A stretch of DNA of 64,000 nt, from NCBI GenBank assembly GCA_036971475.1, contig JBAIZL010000003.1, forward strand, positions 105,307,443-105,371,442, given 5' to 3'. The notes under the pieces are model-generated. The model worked only from the letters and a program-made list of their open reading frames with translations, was not told the DNA's origin and did no database searches. The DNA comes from Prosapia bicincta (lineage: Eukaryota > Arthropoda > Insecta > Hemiptera > Cercopidae). Position 1 is the stretch's first letter. The number at the start of each line of letters is the position of its first letter. This document shows positions 33,801-45,558 of this stretch, piece after piece. The translations under genes and the position numbers were made by a program.

Positions 33801-36292
33801 TAAGAATAAAGTCATGTTTATTGACTCAGTCTGTAGTCAGATAGTTGCGAACTGTCGCTAGTCTGTAATTATTATAAGAATAAACTCATGTTTATTGACT
33901 CAGTCTGTAGTCAGATAGTTGCGAACTGTCGCTAGTCTGTAATTATTATAAGAATAAACTCATGTTTATTGACTCAGTCTGTAGTCAGATAGTTGCGAAC
34001 TGTCGCTAGTCTGTAATTATTATAAGAATAAACTCATGTTTATTGACTCAGTCTGTAGTCAGATAGTTGCGAACTGTCGCTAGTCTGTAATTATTATAAT
34101 AATAAACTCATGTTTATTGACTCAGTCTGTAGTCAGATAGTTGCGAACTGTCGCTAGTCTGTAATTATTATAAGAATAAACTCATGTTTATTGACTCAGT
34201 CTGTAGTCAGATAGTTGCGAACTGTCGCTAGTCTGTAATTATTATAAGAATAAACTCATGTTTATTGACTCAGTCTGTAGTCAGATAGTTGCGAACTGTC
34301 GCTAGTCTGTAATTATTATAATAATAAACTCATGTTTATTGACTCAGTCTGTAGTCAGATAGTTGCGAACTGTCGCTAGTCTGTAATTATTATAAGAATA
34401 AACTCATGTTTATTGACTCAGTCTGTAGTCAGATAGTTGCGAACTGTCGCTAGTCTGTAATTATTATAATAATAAACTCATGTTTATTGACTCAGTCTGT
34501 AGTCAGATAGTTGCGAACTGTCGCTAGTCTGTAATTATTATAATAATAAACTCATGTTTATTGACTCAGTCTGTAGTCAGATAGTTGCGAACTGTCGCTA
34601 GTCTGTAATTATTATAAGAATAAACTCATGTTTATTGACACAGTCTGTAGTCAGATAGTTGCGAACTGTCGCTAGTCTGTAATTATTATAATAATAAACT
34701 CATGTTTATTGACTCAGTCTGTAGTCAGATAGTTGCGAACTGTCGCTAGTCTGTAATTATTATAATAATAAACTCATGTTTATTGACTCAGTCTGTAGTC
34801 AGATAGTTGCGAACTGTCGCTAGTCTGTAAAAATTATAAGAATAAACTCATGTTTATTGACTCAGTCTGTAGTCAGATAGTTGCGAACTGTCGCTAGTCT
34901 GTAATTATTATAATAATAAACTCATGTTTATTGACTCAGTCTGTAGTCAGATAGTTGCGAACTGTCGCTAGTCTGTAATTATTATAAGAATAAACTCATG
35001 TTTATTGACTCAGTCTGTAGTCAGATAGTTGCGAACTGTCGCTAGTCTGTAATTATTATAAGAATAAACTCATGTTTATTGACTCAGTCTGTAGTCAGAT
35101 AGTTGCGAACTGTCGCTAGTCTGTAATTATTATAATAATAAACTCATGTTTATTGACTCAGTCTGTAGTCAGATAGTTGCGAACTGTCGCTAGTCTGTAA
35201 TTATTATAAGAATAAACTCATGTTTATTGACTCAGTCTGTAGTCAGATAGTTGCGAACTGTCGCTAGTCTGTAATTATTATAAGAATAAACTCATGTTTA
35301 TTGACTCAGTCTGTAGTCAGATAGTTGCGAACTGTCGCTAGTCTGTAATTATTATAAGAATAAACTCATGTTTATTGACTCAGTCTGTAGTCAGATAGTT
35401 GCGAACTGTCGCTAGTCTGTAATTATTATAAGAATAAACTCATGTTTATTGACTCAGTCTGTAGTCAGATAGTTGCGAACTGTCGCTAGTCTGTAATTAT
35501 TATAATAATAAACTCATGTTTATTGACTCAGTCTGTAGTCAGATAGTTGCGAACTGTCGCTAGTCTGTAATTATTATAAGAATAAACTCATGTTTATTGA
35601 CTCAGTCTGTAGTCAGATAGTTGCGAACTGTCGCTAGTCTGTAATTATTATAAGAATAAACTCATGTTTATTGACTCAGTCTGTAGTCAGATAGTTGCGA
35701 ACTGCCGCTAGTCTGTAATTATTATAATAATAAACTCATGTTTATTGACTCAGTCTGTAGTCAGATAGTTGCGAACTGTCGCTAGTCTGTAATTATTATA
35801 AGAATAAACTCATGTTTATTGACTCAGTCTGTAGTCAGATAGTTGCGAACTGTCGCTAGTCTGTAATTATTATAATAATAAACTCATGTTTATTGACTCA
35901 GTCTGTAGTCAGATAGTTGCGAACTGTCGCTAGTCTGTAATTATTATAATAATAAACTCATGTTTATTGACTCAGTCTGTAGTCAGATAGTTGCGAACTG
36001 TCGCTAGTCTGTAATTATTATAAGAATAAACTCATGTTTATTGACACAGTCTGTAGTCAGATAGTTGCGAACTGTCGCTAGTCTGTAATTATTATAATAA
36101 TAAACTCATGTTTATTGACACAGTCTGTAGTCAGATAGTTGCGAACTGTCGCTAGTCTGTAATTATTATAATAATAAACTCATGTTTATTGACACAGTCT
36201 GTAGTCATATAGTTGCGAACTGTCGCTAGTCTGTAATTATTATAAGAATAAACTCATGTTTATTGACACAGTCTGTAGTCATATAGTTGCGA
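30892..36292 (+). repeat. 74-bp satellite array, about 73 copies
   Basis: A perfectly regular 74-base unit (AACTGTCGCTAGTCTGTAAT, TATTATAAGAATAAACTCAT, GTTTATTGACACAGTCTGTA, GTCAGATAGTTGCG) repeats for 5.4 kb with very low divergence. Only a few sites vary: AGAATAAA or ATAATAAA, GACACAG or GACTCAG, TTGCGAAC or TTGGGAAC, and TAATTATT or TAAATATT. The first unit (30892-30960) and last unit (to 36292) are the most diverged, as expected at array edges. There is no open frame across the array and no hammerhead core in the unit. Confidence 0.97.
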
Positions 36293-36299
36293 TCTATTG

Positions 36300-36635
36300 C
36301 AAAGTTAATCTACTACAATGTAGTACACTAATACAAGTTCGCACTCAATGAAAGCACAGACACGAAACTTGATTACAGGCGCAATGCCAGCTTTCATGAA
36401 GCAGTCTCTGCTTGCATGACATTTTCATGTTGTCATAGTAACGTACACAAGCCCTGCTTACTGAGCATGAAGTAAAAGCCTAGTGTTCCCTAAAATATGA
36501 AACGATTACTTCCTTTCAATCAACCTTTTTATAATGTCCATGCCATTTAATAAAGATTCGTTATCCAGTTTCGTTACTAATAGCCTTCACACTCTTTCAT
36601 CACCAGCTCTAAACTTACACCAGTGCCACTAGTAC
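36300..36635. other. Right flank of the satellite, nothing recognised
   Basis: Ordinary sequence between the satellite and the ACC-rich repeat. Confidence 0.4.
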
Positions 36636-36639
36636 CATA

Positions 36640-36820
36640 ACCACTTGCACCAGCATTACTCACAGCACTACCACTACCACCACCACCACTACCACCACCA
36701 CCAATACCACCACCACCACTACCACCACCACCACTACCACCACCACCACTACCACCACCACCACTACCACTACCACCACTACCACGACCACCACTACCAC
36801 CACCACCACCACTACCACCA
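36640..36820 (+). repeat. (ACC)n / 9-mer minisatellite
   Basis: Units of ACTACCACC/ACCACCACC. It gives poly-His/Tyr on one strand and poly-Val on the other. These frames are artefacts. Confidence 0.93.
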
Positions 36821-37685
36821 TTTGATTCCGTTTGTGAGAAGTAGGAGAGACATGGAAGGATTTGATTGATTTGTAATTAAAATATTTCATTAATAAATGC
36901 ACATTTTCAATTCCTACATCCAACATATATTCATTTATTTAAGTCAACCCTTAGTATGTTATACACAACTGCGCGTTTTCATAAACACAAACTCAAGCAC
37001 GATTTGTTAAAGTGGTTTTACAAAAGCTGTGCCGACATAACAACAACAGCGCAAACTTTAAGCTGTTTACAAAGTTCAAATGTAAAAGCAGTGTAATCAA
37101 ATGAATTTGTTTAATAAAGTCAACCACTGCAGCAGCGCTTTAGGCATAAATCCATTTGTAATGGCGCAACCGTCAATAGGCCTTCTCTAATACTGTGCTC
37201 ATTATACGGTGCTAATGAGAACCATTTATTATTCAATAATAGAACAATTGTTAAATACAGAACTGAAAATCTCGATAAGGTTTAATCCGTAACCGAAATA
37301 AAAGGGATTGAAAATATACACAGTGATTAGAAAAAGTGTATTCATATTGATTTCACTCCTTTATTCAAACACTACTATAGAGCTAAGTGCAAACTGTAAC
37401 ATATCACGCGCACGCGCTTGAAACCTACTTCCTACTGACGGCTTACACTCAAGGATGCATGCTAGTGATTTATATTCTAGGATAGGTTCGTGCACTAAGT
37501 ACTGGAATAAAATTACGGGTAGCTGATAGTAATTTTAATGTTATGGCAGTACACAAGCCTGTCTACGCACATAAATCACAAACGTGAAATCTTTAGTGCA
37601 TATCATATGTAGCAGGTTGACGTCATATATGAAAGCACGGTATTACCTTGCAGAAACTGTGTAATTTTTTAATTATAAATAAATA
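36821..37685. other. Intergenic; GC-balanced patch at about 37060-37240
   Basis: No gene supported. The patch near 37060-37240 is free of repeats and could be a short conserved element. Confidence 0.3.
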
Positions 37686-37688
37686 AAA

Positions 37689-37770
37689 AAGCCAAACAAG
37701 TTTTATTCATGTCCTTATGTACATTTCGATTGCAAAACAATCATCTTCAGAGGAAATTACTACATGAGGA
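37689..37770 (-). ncRNA. Hammerhead-like core beside a CA array
   Basis: On the minus strand CTGAAGA (complement of 37744-37750), a 5-bp stem II (complement of GATTG 37728-37732 and CAATC 37738-37742) and GAAA (complement of 37724-37727) fit the CUGANGA/stem/GAAA pattern. The flanking TTTATTCATG..TATGTACATTTC resembles the left half of the 39.85-kb foldback, so this is probably the left half of a related element whose right half was replaced by the CA repeat. Confidence 0.4.
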
Positions 37771-37777
37771 GTCCACA

Positions 37778-38346
<569 letters not shown>

Positions 38347-39842
38347 AAGCGTGCGCGCACAATTCAGTTTTGCGCTTGAAATATAAAAAAGTTTAAAATG
38401 TTCTAATTTTGAATTAAAAATAAAGCAATAAGTGTTAAAATTGTTTATATGAAAGAAAATGTAAAGAAAAATAAATAATAAAATAGTAACGAGGACCATT
38501 ATTTTATTGTAAATAAAACAAAATTGTAATTATCGAACAAATTTGACACCGGGAGTGTAATACCGATAAATGATTGCTATACCATAATTGAAAAATACGA
38601 GCTAGTAAATCCCCGCAACAATAGGCCAAGTTACGCTAGACCAAGCAGCGTATAATCGCTAGTCCAAGCAGCTGGTGGGGGAAGTTGGAGTGCAGCCAAT
38701 ATATACGGAAACGCGGCAGTGTCTCTTGAAGAACTAAAAAAATTAAAATTTGTAGTTTCCGGATGTTACTACTAGCCAGTACAGTCTAGAAAATGGTTTC
38801 TACAATTGTTTCTGTCGTCAAATTTGTAACTCAAGTTATAAGTCGTAAATCGGCAATCTGTACTTCCATTTTTATAGTGTAATTAATTTCGTCAAGATTT
38901 ACCATGATTTTCCTGTCAGTAAATCCGAAATATCCAAGAAGAAGGAAGATAGAATTTAGCTTCAACAAGATCTATGGGCCAGGAACCAAGGATGATGGAA
39001 GTGAGAACTTTTGAGAAGTCATTTTTTTAAAGTCAAGTTTATTGGTAAATTTTACAGAAAATTAGATTTCAAAATTTTGAATCATAAAGAAATAACCAAT
39101 GGCTCTACTCTAAATGAAGTGGTTAGCTATGTACTATTGAAATGTTTAAAATAATTAAAATCACATGAGATAAGTCAGTTTCACAAGTAGGCAAGCTTTT
39201 GCAAGAAATTATTCAGATGCCATGTTAAAGTTTCTATAATCATGAAGGCACCATCAAACCAACATTTCATTGAAATGAGTAAAGTGGTTTCGACCACAAA
39301 CTTGTTCATCCTTAATATAATCAAAAGAGAGAAGAGACTTTGAATAATATAAAAAAATAAATATGCCATAACCTCATGTAATATTAGTACAAAATTTTAA
39401 ATCTGTTAAATAACTATTTAAATATTTAAAACATATTGTTATTTTGCAAAGGTTACCACATAAAAGAAAATATTCCAAGAGTTGAAAAATTATATTTGAT
39501 TTAAAAAGCAGTTGTCGTTAAAGAACTAATTATTGTATTACTGTATACAAATTCAAGAGAAAATTTTATTTTATTTTTCAAGAATAAATAAACGGTAATT
39601 AAATTCATATTTAAGTTAAAACTATTAAACAGATTGAACCAATTAAATATTTTGTGTTCGAATATTTTCTGCAAACTATGAAAGACAGTATCAATGAAGA
39701 ATAGCTCAATTGTATTATTTTATTTTAAAATTTAAATGCATCAAATCATTAAATTTACTATGCAAAATCTATTTTAATTTATTAAAAAAATATCCCGTCT
39801 TAAAAACAAATACAAATTTAACAATTTTCCAACTAGTAAATT
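38347..39842. other. Intergenic AT-rich region, nothing recognised
   Basis: No supported feature. Confidence 0.4.
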
Positions 39843-40087
39843 AATATTTTAAATAATAAACCCAATGACCACAAAAATAACTGTATTTATTCACTTGATG
39901 TACATTTCAGTTACAAGGTAACCATCTTCAGAAGAACTGAACCAAAAATTAATTTAATTTAAAACGTAACATATATAGCAAAAAAATATTGACGCTATAA
40001 ATTTAATTCTTATTTTGTCTTAAACATTGTCTCAAGACAAAAATCATTAAGTTATTTTGTGGTTATTGGGTTTATTATTTAAATATT
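39843..40087. repeat. Foldback with 39-base inverted arms and a hammerhead-like core
   Basis: Arms 39843-39881 and 40049-40087 are near-perfect reverse complements (AAATAATAAACCCAAT..ACCACAAAA.TAACT). Between them, on the minus strand, lies a CTGAAGA/stem/GAAA core (see 39905-39931). A second smaller inverted pair (TTGTCTTAAACATTG and its complement CAATGT..AAGACAA, about 40014-40041) sits near the right arm. Confidence 0.75.
39905..39931 (-). ncRNA. Hammerhead-like core inside the 39.85-kb foldback
   Basis: On the minus strand: CTGAAGA (complement of 39925-39931), stem II GGTTAC with GTAACT (complement of 39909-39923, one G-U pair) and GAAA (complement of 39905-39908). Stem III is not convincing locally. 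Confidence 0.42.
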
Positions 40088-40089
40088 AT

Positions 40090-41050
40090 AACATAGGCCA
40101 CAGTTGCTGAAGAAATCATTATAGTAAATTAATGGTTGCAAAGTTATATATCTATAGAATTTAAATTCATAAAATATTAAATGAAATAAAATAAAATCGT
40201 AATGTTACAACAGGAGAGCTTCCTACTGACAGTACGTTAATTAAAAATTACTGAGCGATATTAAAAGATAATTGAGTTTTAAAATAAAGTTCAAGGACGA
40301 GTTCCACTGGCAGGTCCTGATTAAGAAGCCTACAAAGAGGTAAATTAAGCAGGACCATACTTGCACGGCCCAAGTTGGATCACCTCTTAAGAATAGTACA
40401 TTGTAAGATTACAAGTATGTTATGTTGTTCATGCTAACATGTGTTTTTTCAGGGGATAAAATTATTGAAAAATGTGACTATAGAGCCCTGAAAATACTAT
40501 GCCAACAGTAGAGGATTTTTAAAAACAACTAGTCAAGTCGGTCTGTAGTGGTTTGCGCGTAAGCGTGCGTTAGTGCAACTAAACACCTAAAGTAGGTGGT
40601 AGGTATGGGTTGAAGGAAAAATTATAGTAGAAACTATATATCCTGCTTTTGTACAAGTGGATTTGTATAAATTATAGGAACATATTTTGAAAGTATTGAT
40701 TTTTTATTCACAAAAGATATCACCCATGCTATTTTAAAGTGCATTATTTATTATAACTAAAGATAGGGCAAGTTAAAACAACAAACAAATGCTTAAATAC
40801 TTTTGCGTCGTCTGTTATTAGCAATCGCCCTGGCAAATGGACAACAATTTGGTTCGGTTCCAAGAGCTTACTTTAGCGTAAAATTATCCACTGTACAGAA
40901 GTTAATTAAAGCGCAGTTTCCTTGGATAGAGACAGCTTTTCACTTTATGTTATTTTCCGAAGACATTTCCGAAGCACCGTTATTCTACAGGCTTAAATAA
41001 AAGTGTAATTTTCTATTTACGTAAAGTATATATTCATATATATGTATACA
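40090..41050. other. Intergenic, nothing recognised
   Basis: A 65-codon open frame at 40803-41000 has no recognisable domain. Confidence 0.35.
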
Positions 41051-41071
41051 CACACACATACGCGCACGCGA

Positions 41072-41136
<65 letters not shown>

Positions 41137-41183
41137 ACACACAACACAGAGACACACAGACACACACACAGACACACACACAG

Positions 41184-41213
<30 letters not shown>
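41046..41213 (+). repeat. (CA)n array with CAGA variants
   Basis: CA dinucleotides, with a GACACACA-type variant from about 41150. Confidence 0.95.
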
Positions 41214-41214
<1 letters not shown>

Positions 41215-41650
41215 ACCTAAGTCAATTCCTACTTAGGTCAACAAAGATTTAATTTAGTTTTTTTATTAAATAATTACAATGAATATAAACAAAGTAACAT
41301 AACCTATGCTTTAAAACAGCTGTTCTATCAAAAAACCTATAACATAAAATCAGCATTTTATGAAATAATATGATAACACTTATTTTAAACCAAATGTGCC
41401 GAAATAACTATATTGGATAACTTGCCCCTTTTGTAAAATATCTTCCTCCTATATACAAATAAAGTTATTTCATTAAATTCAAATAATGGAATGATATAAT
41501 AAAAAAAACTATTTTAACTTCGATTGCCATCCACTATATTTTTTCAGTAAATCTATTTCAACTGGAGTGGATGAAGGAAAAGTATTTTATTAACGATTTC
41601 AAATTTTAGTAAGTTATATATAAGTAGTGTGAACTATTAGGAGGAATTGA
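41215..41650 (+). repeat. Dispersed repeat Rpt-A, full-length copy
   Basis: Runs from AGTCAATTCCTACTTAGGTC to GTGTGAACTATTAGGAGGAA with every block of the 8.5-kb and 51.1-kb copies in order. It has no internal TA microsatellite, so the TA tract is not required by the element. Its left end abuts the CA array. Confidence 0.78.
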
Positions 41651-41654
41651 ACAA

Positions 41655-42360
41655 TATACACACATAGTAGAAAAATATGTAAACGAAATGTTTACTCGAA
41701 ATGTTTTCTTAAGTTATTAGCTCTAATCTTTTCTGCAATGTAAATAGTGACATTAGCAAGGGCTTTATACACCGTCAACAGAAAACAACAATGCATTGGA
41801 ACAGCTTGTAGTATAGTTACCTGATGGCGGTGTACAAAGCCATTGATAATTTGCATTGATGATATAACTTCGAGCAAATAGCAATATAAATGTTCTTGTA
41901 AATGAAATGAATGTTTATTGATAATTAAGTACTAATTACAAAATCGTCTTTTAGAAAAGACATAGAATTATGAAAAAGAGATAAACTAAACTGTTTGTTA
42001 GATAGATAAATACCTATAACTAAATAGATATACAAATAAACTTGTCAATATTTACTAGTTACATCATAATGTTCCCTCAAGGGTTGTTGAGTGTTTTCTC
42101 CTAGAGTGCATTGATGGCCTATAAAATCACACACCGTGCCTCAAAAAAAAAAAAAAATAATAAATAAATAAATAAATAAAATAAAATAAGAAATAAATAA
42201 ATTAAAAAAATAACAGCAACGTAGAATCTTATTCTAATGGAATTATAGACAGTATCTAGTTAACGTATTTGATCATTATTTATATTATTTAATGTAAGAT
42301 GAAGTGTTTCGTATTTAATTATTTATTTACCATATATTTTTATAGTTTAAATTTGTAAAA
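41655..42360. other. Intergenic; A-rich simple repeat near 42140-42210
   Basis: A poly(A)/(AAAT)n tract lies at about 42140-42210. Otherwise nothing recognised. Confidence 0.4.
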
Positions 42361-42363
42361 CAA

Positions 42364-42364
<1 letters not shown>

Positions 42365-42417
<53 letters not shown>
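42365..42417 (+). repeat. (GT)n microsatellite
   Basis: About 26 uninterrupted GT units. Confidence 0.95.
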
Positions 42418-42418
<1 letters not shown>

Positions 42419-42421
42419 CAA

Positions 42422-42705
42422 TAAGTTGGAGGAAAAAAGAGGATTTGACTTTTGATCTTACAAACTCTGCAGTGGCAAAAAATCCTCATGACATTAAGGC
42501 CCAGCTCGGGGTTTTGGCTATTCAGCATTATTTCATGACTATAGACTCTAACTGTAGTAAAAACGAGAAACCGGCAACTCGAACTTCTTTCAACCACTTG
42601 TTGTCGTCCCCTGGGATCACCGTTAGGCATTACTTCAGTGGGCGACGTGAACAACAGCAAACTCTGTTTCAACTTGTCGAAACGTTTACGTGTTCATTTG
42701 GCTTC
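42422..42705 (-). repeat. 3'-UTR-like repeat of the R1-like LINE, first copy
   Basis: About 280 bases closely similar to 42802-43070: GACCTTTGATCTTACAAA, GCATTATTTCATGACTATAG, AACTTCTTTCAACCACTTG, TCACCGTTAGGCATTACTTC. The second copy abuts the coding end of the minus-strand LINE at 43.0-44.27 kb, so the repeat is probably that LINE's 3' untranslated region and this copy a separate 5'-truncated insertion. Confidence 0.65.
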
Positions 42706-42801
42706 TTATGCTTTCATTTCCCCCCCTAACATAGTCATCATTATGAAATTCGCTATGTAATTCCACTTATTTTCCCTTTCTAGCATAGTGGATATCACGT
42801 T

Positions 42802-43012
42802 GGAAAAAGAAAAAAGAGAATATGACCTTTGATCTTACAAATCCAGCAGCGGTAAAAAAATCCTAATGACATGAAGGCCCAGCACGGATTTATGGCTGTT
42901 CAGCATTATTTCATGGCTACAGACTCTAACTGTAGTCAAATCCAGAAACCTCGAATTCGAACTTCTTTCAACCACTTGTTGTCGTCCCCTGGGATCACCG
43001 TTAGGCATTACT
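42802..43012 (-). repeat. 3'-UTR-like repeat of the R1-like LINE, second copy
   Basis: Matches 42422-42705 in the same orientation and continues directly into the C-terminal coding remnant of the LINE. The homology runs on to about 43070. Confidence 0.65.
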
Positions 43013-44265
43013 TCAGGGTGACGTAACCAACAGCAAATGCTGTTTCAACTTGTCAGAGCTTTTGTATAATTGATAAGTGGATATCATGCTATATTTGTTC
43101 CAATGCTTACAGTAGAACAATGTATGTCTCGCGTCATCTTTTAAGCTTTCGCAGAACTCACATCGAACTGTGTCACGTAATTTAAATCTATGAAATAATT
43201 CACCAAAACATCCGTGTCCAGTGAGCGCGTGTGTGAGATAGTAATTTACTTCTCCATTCCCCCTTTCCATCTATGCTTTTAGACAGGGAATTAAATATGT
43301 CCATCTGCCAGTGCTGGAGCCGCTCCATTCCGATTGCCAGCGCTCCAATAGGCGTCTTCTAGCAGATTGCTTAGCTATTTTCTTTGCACGTTTACTTTCT
43401 TCTTCGTTCTGCTTTAATAACGCTTGGTTGCTCGTATATTTCTTGCCTTTCTTTACCCAATAGATATATTGCTGGGGTTCTGGCAAGTATTAACACCGCA
43501 CTATCAGATACCGTTTTGAATGCAGAAACTACCTCTCTGTACTGAAACTATTTTCTTCTTTAGCTGTACGTTTTCCTTTGCAGGAGCCCACATGGGTGCC
43601 GCATATAGGAGTTGTGAATGCACCACCGAAGATATCAGTCTCCTCTTACACTCCTTTGATCCCCCAATATTAGTCATCAGTCTGCACAGATTTCCACAGG
43701 ACAATCTTGCCCGTTCTCAGGATTTAACTATGTGAGTTGAAAAATTTCGTTTACTGTCTAGGGTGACCCCCAGATATTTTAGTTAATTTTTTCACTGGAT
43801 TTGTGAATCTCCTATTCGCAACACAGGCGTCACAAATACTCTTCTATCTATTACTAACATAGCTTCTGTTTTTTCTATAATCATCTTTAAGCCACGACTT
43901 TCAAGTCAATTTTGTACCCGATTTAAGTCATCATTTGCGGCTTCTTCTAGTGCAGCTGCTGTAGTTGCCGTGCAAACAATTATGGCGTCATCTGCATAAC
44001 CCTCTATGGCTGTGTCTTCCGGAGGATTAGTAGATGACCGTCATGCATCTCGTTCCACAAACGAGAACAGATTTGTATACCTTGTGGCGCTCCACCTTCC
44101 ATAATGAAGACAAGTGTATGAGTGCCACAGTTGGATACCACTGTTCTTTCGCTAAGGTAGTCGTCAAACATTTTAATCAGATATTCTGGTTTATTTTTCT
44201 TCTGTAGTGCGTCAAGAATATCGCAATTGAAACCATTCTTTAAATCTATGGGGATCAAAGCGCAA
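43013..44265 (-). pseudogene. R1-like LINE, RT C-terminal half and zinc-knuckle domain
   Basis: The minus strand reads, in order: PIDLKNGFN..ILDALQKKNKPEYLIKMFDDYLSERTVV (44258 down), GGAPQG (RT motif), GYADDAIIV with the catalytic YADD at 43987-43998, LNRVQN*LESRGLKMIIEKTEAM, LKYLGVTLDS, then RLISSVVHSQLLYAAPMWAP (43704-43504 region) and GHGCFGELFHRFKLRDTVRCEFC..HTLFYCKHW (43270-43013), a CCHC-type zinc knuckle as found at the end of R1-clade ORF2 proteins. R1-type elements often target rDNA, but many relatives insert elsewhere. The N-terminal endonuclease and early RT are missing. Several frameshifts and stops. Confidence 0.82.
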
Positions 44266-44269
44266 AATT

Positions 44270-45465
44270 CTTTTTTACCCTCTAGTGTTTATGTTGCGAA
44301 ATATGCACATCTTTTCAACAAGAATGTTAAAGAAACTGGCGTTCAAAGCTTCTCGTCTTTATAGCATTATTGGCATTAACAGGAGCCTCTTTGCTTATCA
44401 ATAGTAATACATTGCTCGAGAAAAGCTTCCATTATAGTTTTAGTATGTTTGTTGATAAAACATATGACCATAAAGCTTCCAATCTTTTCATTAGGGACAG
44501 CACAGCATTCTCAAGAAACAATACATTACCAGTAATTTGTTTGTTGTTTCTTGATAATTGTGGTAGTGTTTGCCAAAATAAATCCTATAGCATTATTAGG
44601 TAATTTACTTGTTAATGTAAAAGTGAAGTTATTAATAATTGTTCTAAGTCTTTTGTAGTTACTTTTTAAATACCTTTTCTGTTTTTAGTAATTGTTTTAT
44701 CATTTTTAATTTTATACGTATTTTGTTAAAAGGAATTGCATCCAACATAGTAACTTAAATAACTATCTACTGTAGTAAAAACACGTATTTTACTGCATCA
44801 CGTGATAGGTTATATTTCCCTTTAATAAAGGCGACTTATCATAAAAAATACTCTTGAATTTGATTTTAACCGAACGGTTTTTAAATATATAGATATTTTT
44901 TTTAGATAATTATTTATTTGAAACACTTGTTTTAGATTTATAAACACAATTATGTTTTCTGCTTCAGTTTTGAATATTGGTCTTTCATTTATATTCTTTC
45001 CTTTAAGTTATTAAGTTAAGTTTTTTCTGCGTCACTACAAACTAAAATTATATTAAGAATTCATTATAGTTTTTCACATTTTGAGACAAAAAAATACAAT
45101 ATGTTGAAGCCATGGCTCCCTGAAGTGTGTCACTATTATATTGGTTTCTATATGGTGTTATGTGTACACCTACATTTACATGTGTCTAATTTTGAAAGAA
45201 TTAGGTTTCACTGTTGTTTTTATAATTGTAAAATATTTCGAGCGTAACTTAACCACATTTTGTTTTGTTGTTTGATTTTGTTTTACTGCAGAGATTGTTT
45301 TCCGCAGTAAACTCATTAGCCTGTGAAAACAGATAATAAGAACTGTATATGCCGCCAATTTATAAGATTTATTTTGAATTTTATAACTTTTAATTTTCCT
45401 ATGGTTAAATTTAAAATATTTATCTGACGATGACCTCCCATAATTGTTTAAGCAAGGAGATTTAA
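44270..45465. other. Intergenic AT-rich region, nothing recognised
   Basis: No supported gene or repeat. Confidence 0.4.
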
Positions 45466-45469
45466 ATCA

Positions 45470-45558
45470 CTCGTTTTTTCCGCGTTGTGACGAAAGTGAC
45501 GCAGTCAAGAGGACTTTAACTCTCGGTTTTTCCGCGTTGTGAAGGAAGTGACGCAGTG
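45470..45558 (+). repeat. Two-copy tandem repeat
   Basis: CTCGTTTTTTCCGCGTTGTGACGAAAGTGACGCAGT (starting about 45472) is repeated with small changes from about 45520. The two copies are separated by about 12 bases. Confidence 0.85.

Noticed and set aside
30892..36292. The 74-bp array as a CRISPR-like array or a hammerhead satellite
   Set aside because: There are no unique spacers between conserved repeats, because the whole 74-base unit is conserved. The unit has no CTGANGA/GAAA pair. The context is an animal genome.
36645..36926. His/Tyr-rich and poly-Val open frames
   Set aside because: Triplet repeat (ACC)n read on both strands; no flanking coding signal.
42418..42729. Overlapping open frames at 42367-42729 (plus) and 42418-42672 (minus)
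   Set aside because: They fall in the 3'-UTR-like repeat of the R1-like LINE, which is duplicated next door with stops in both frames.
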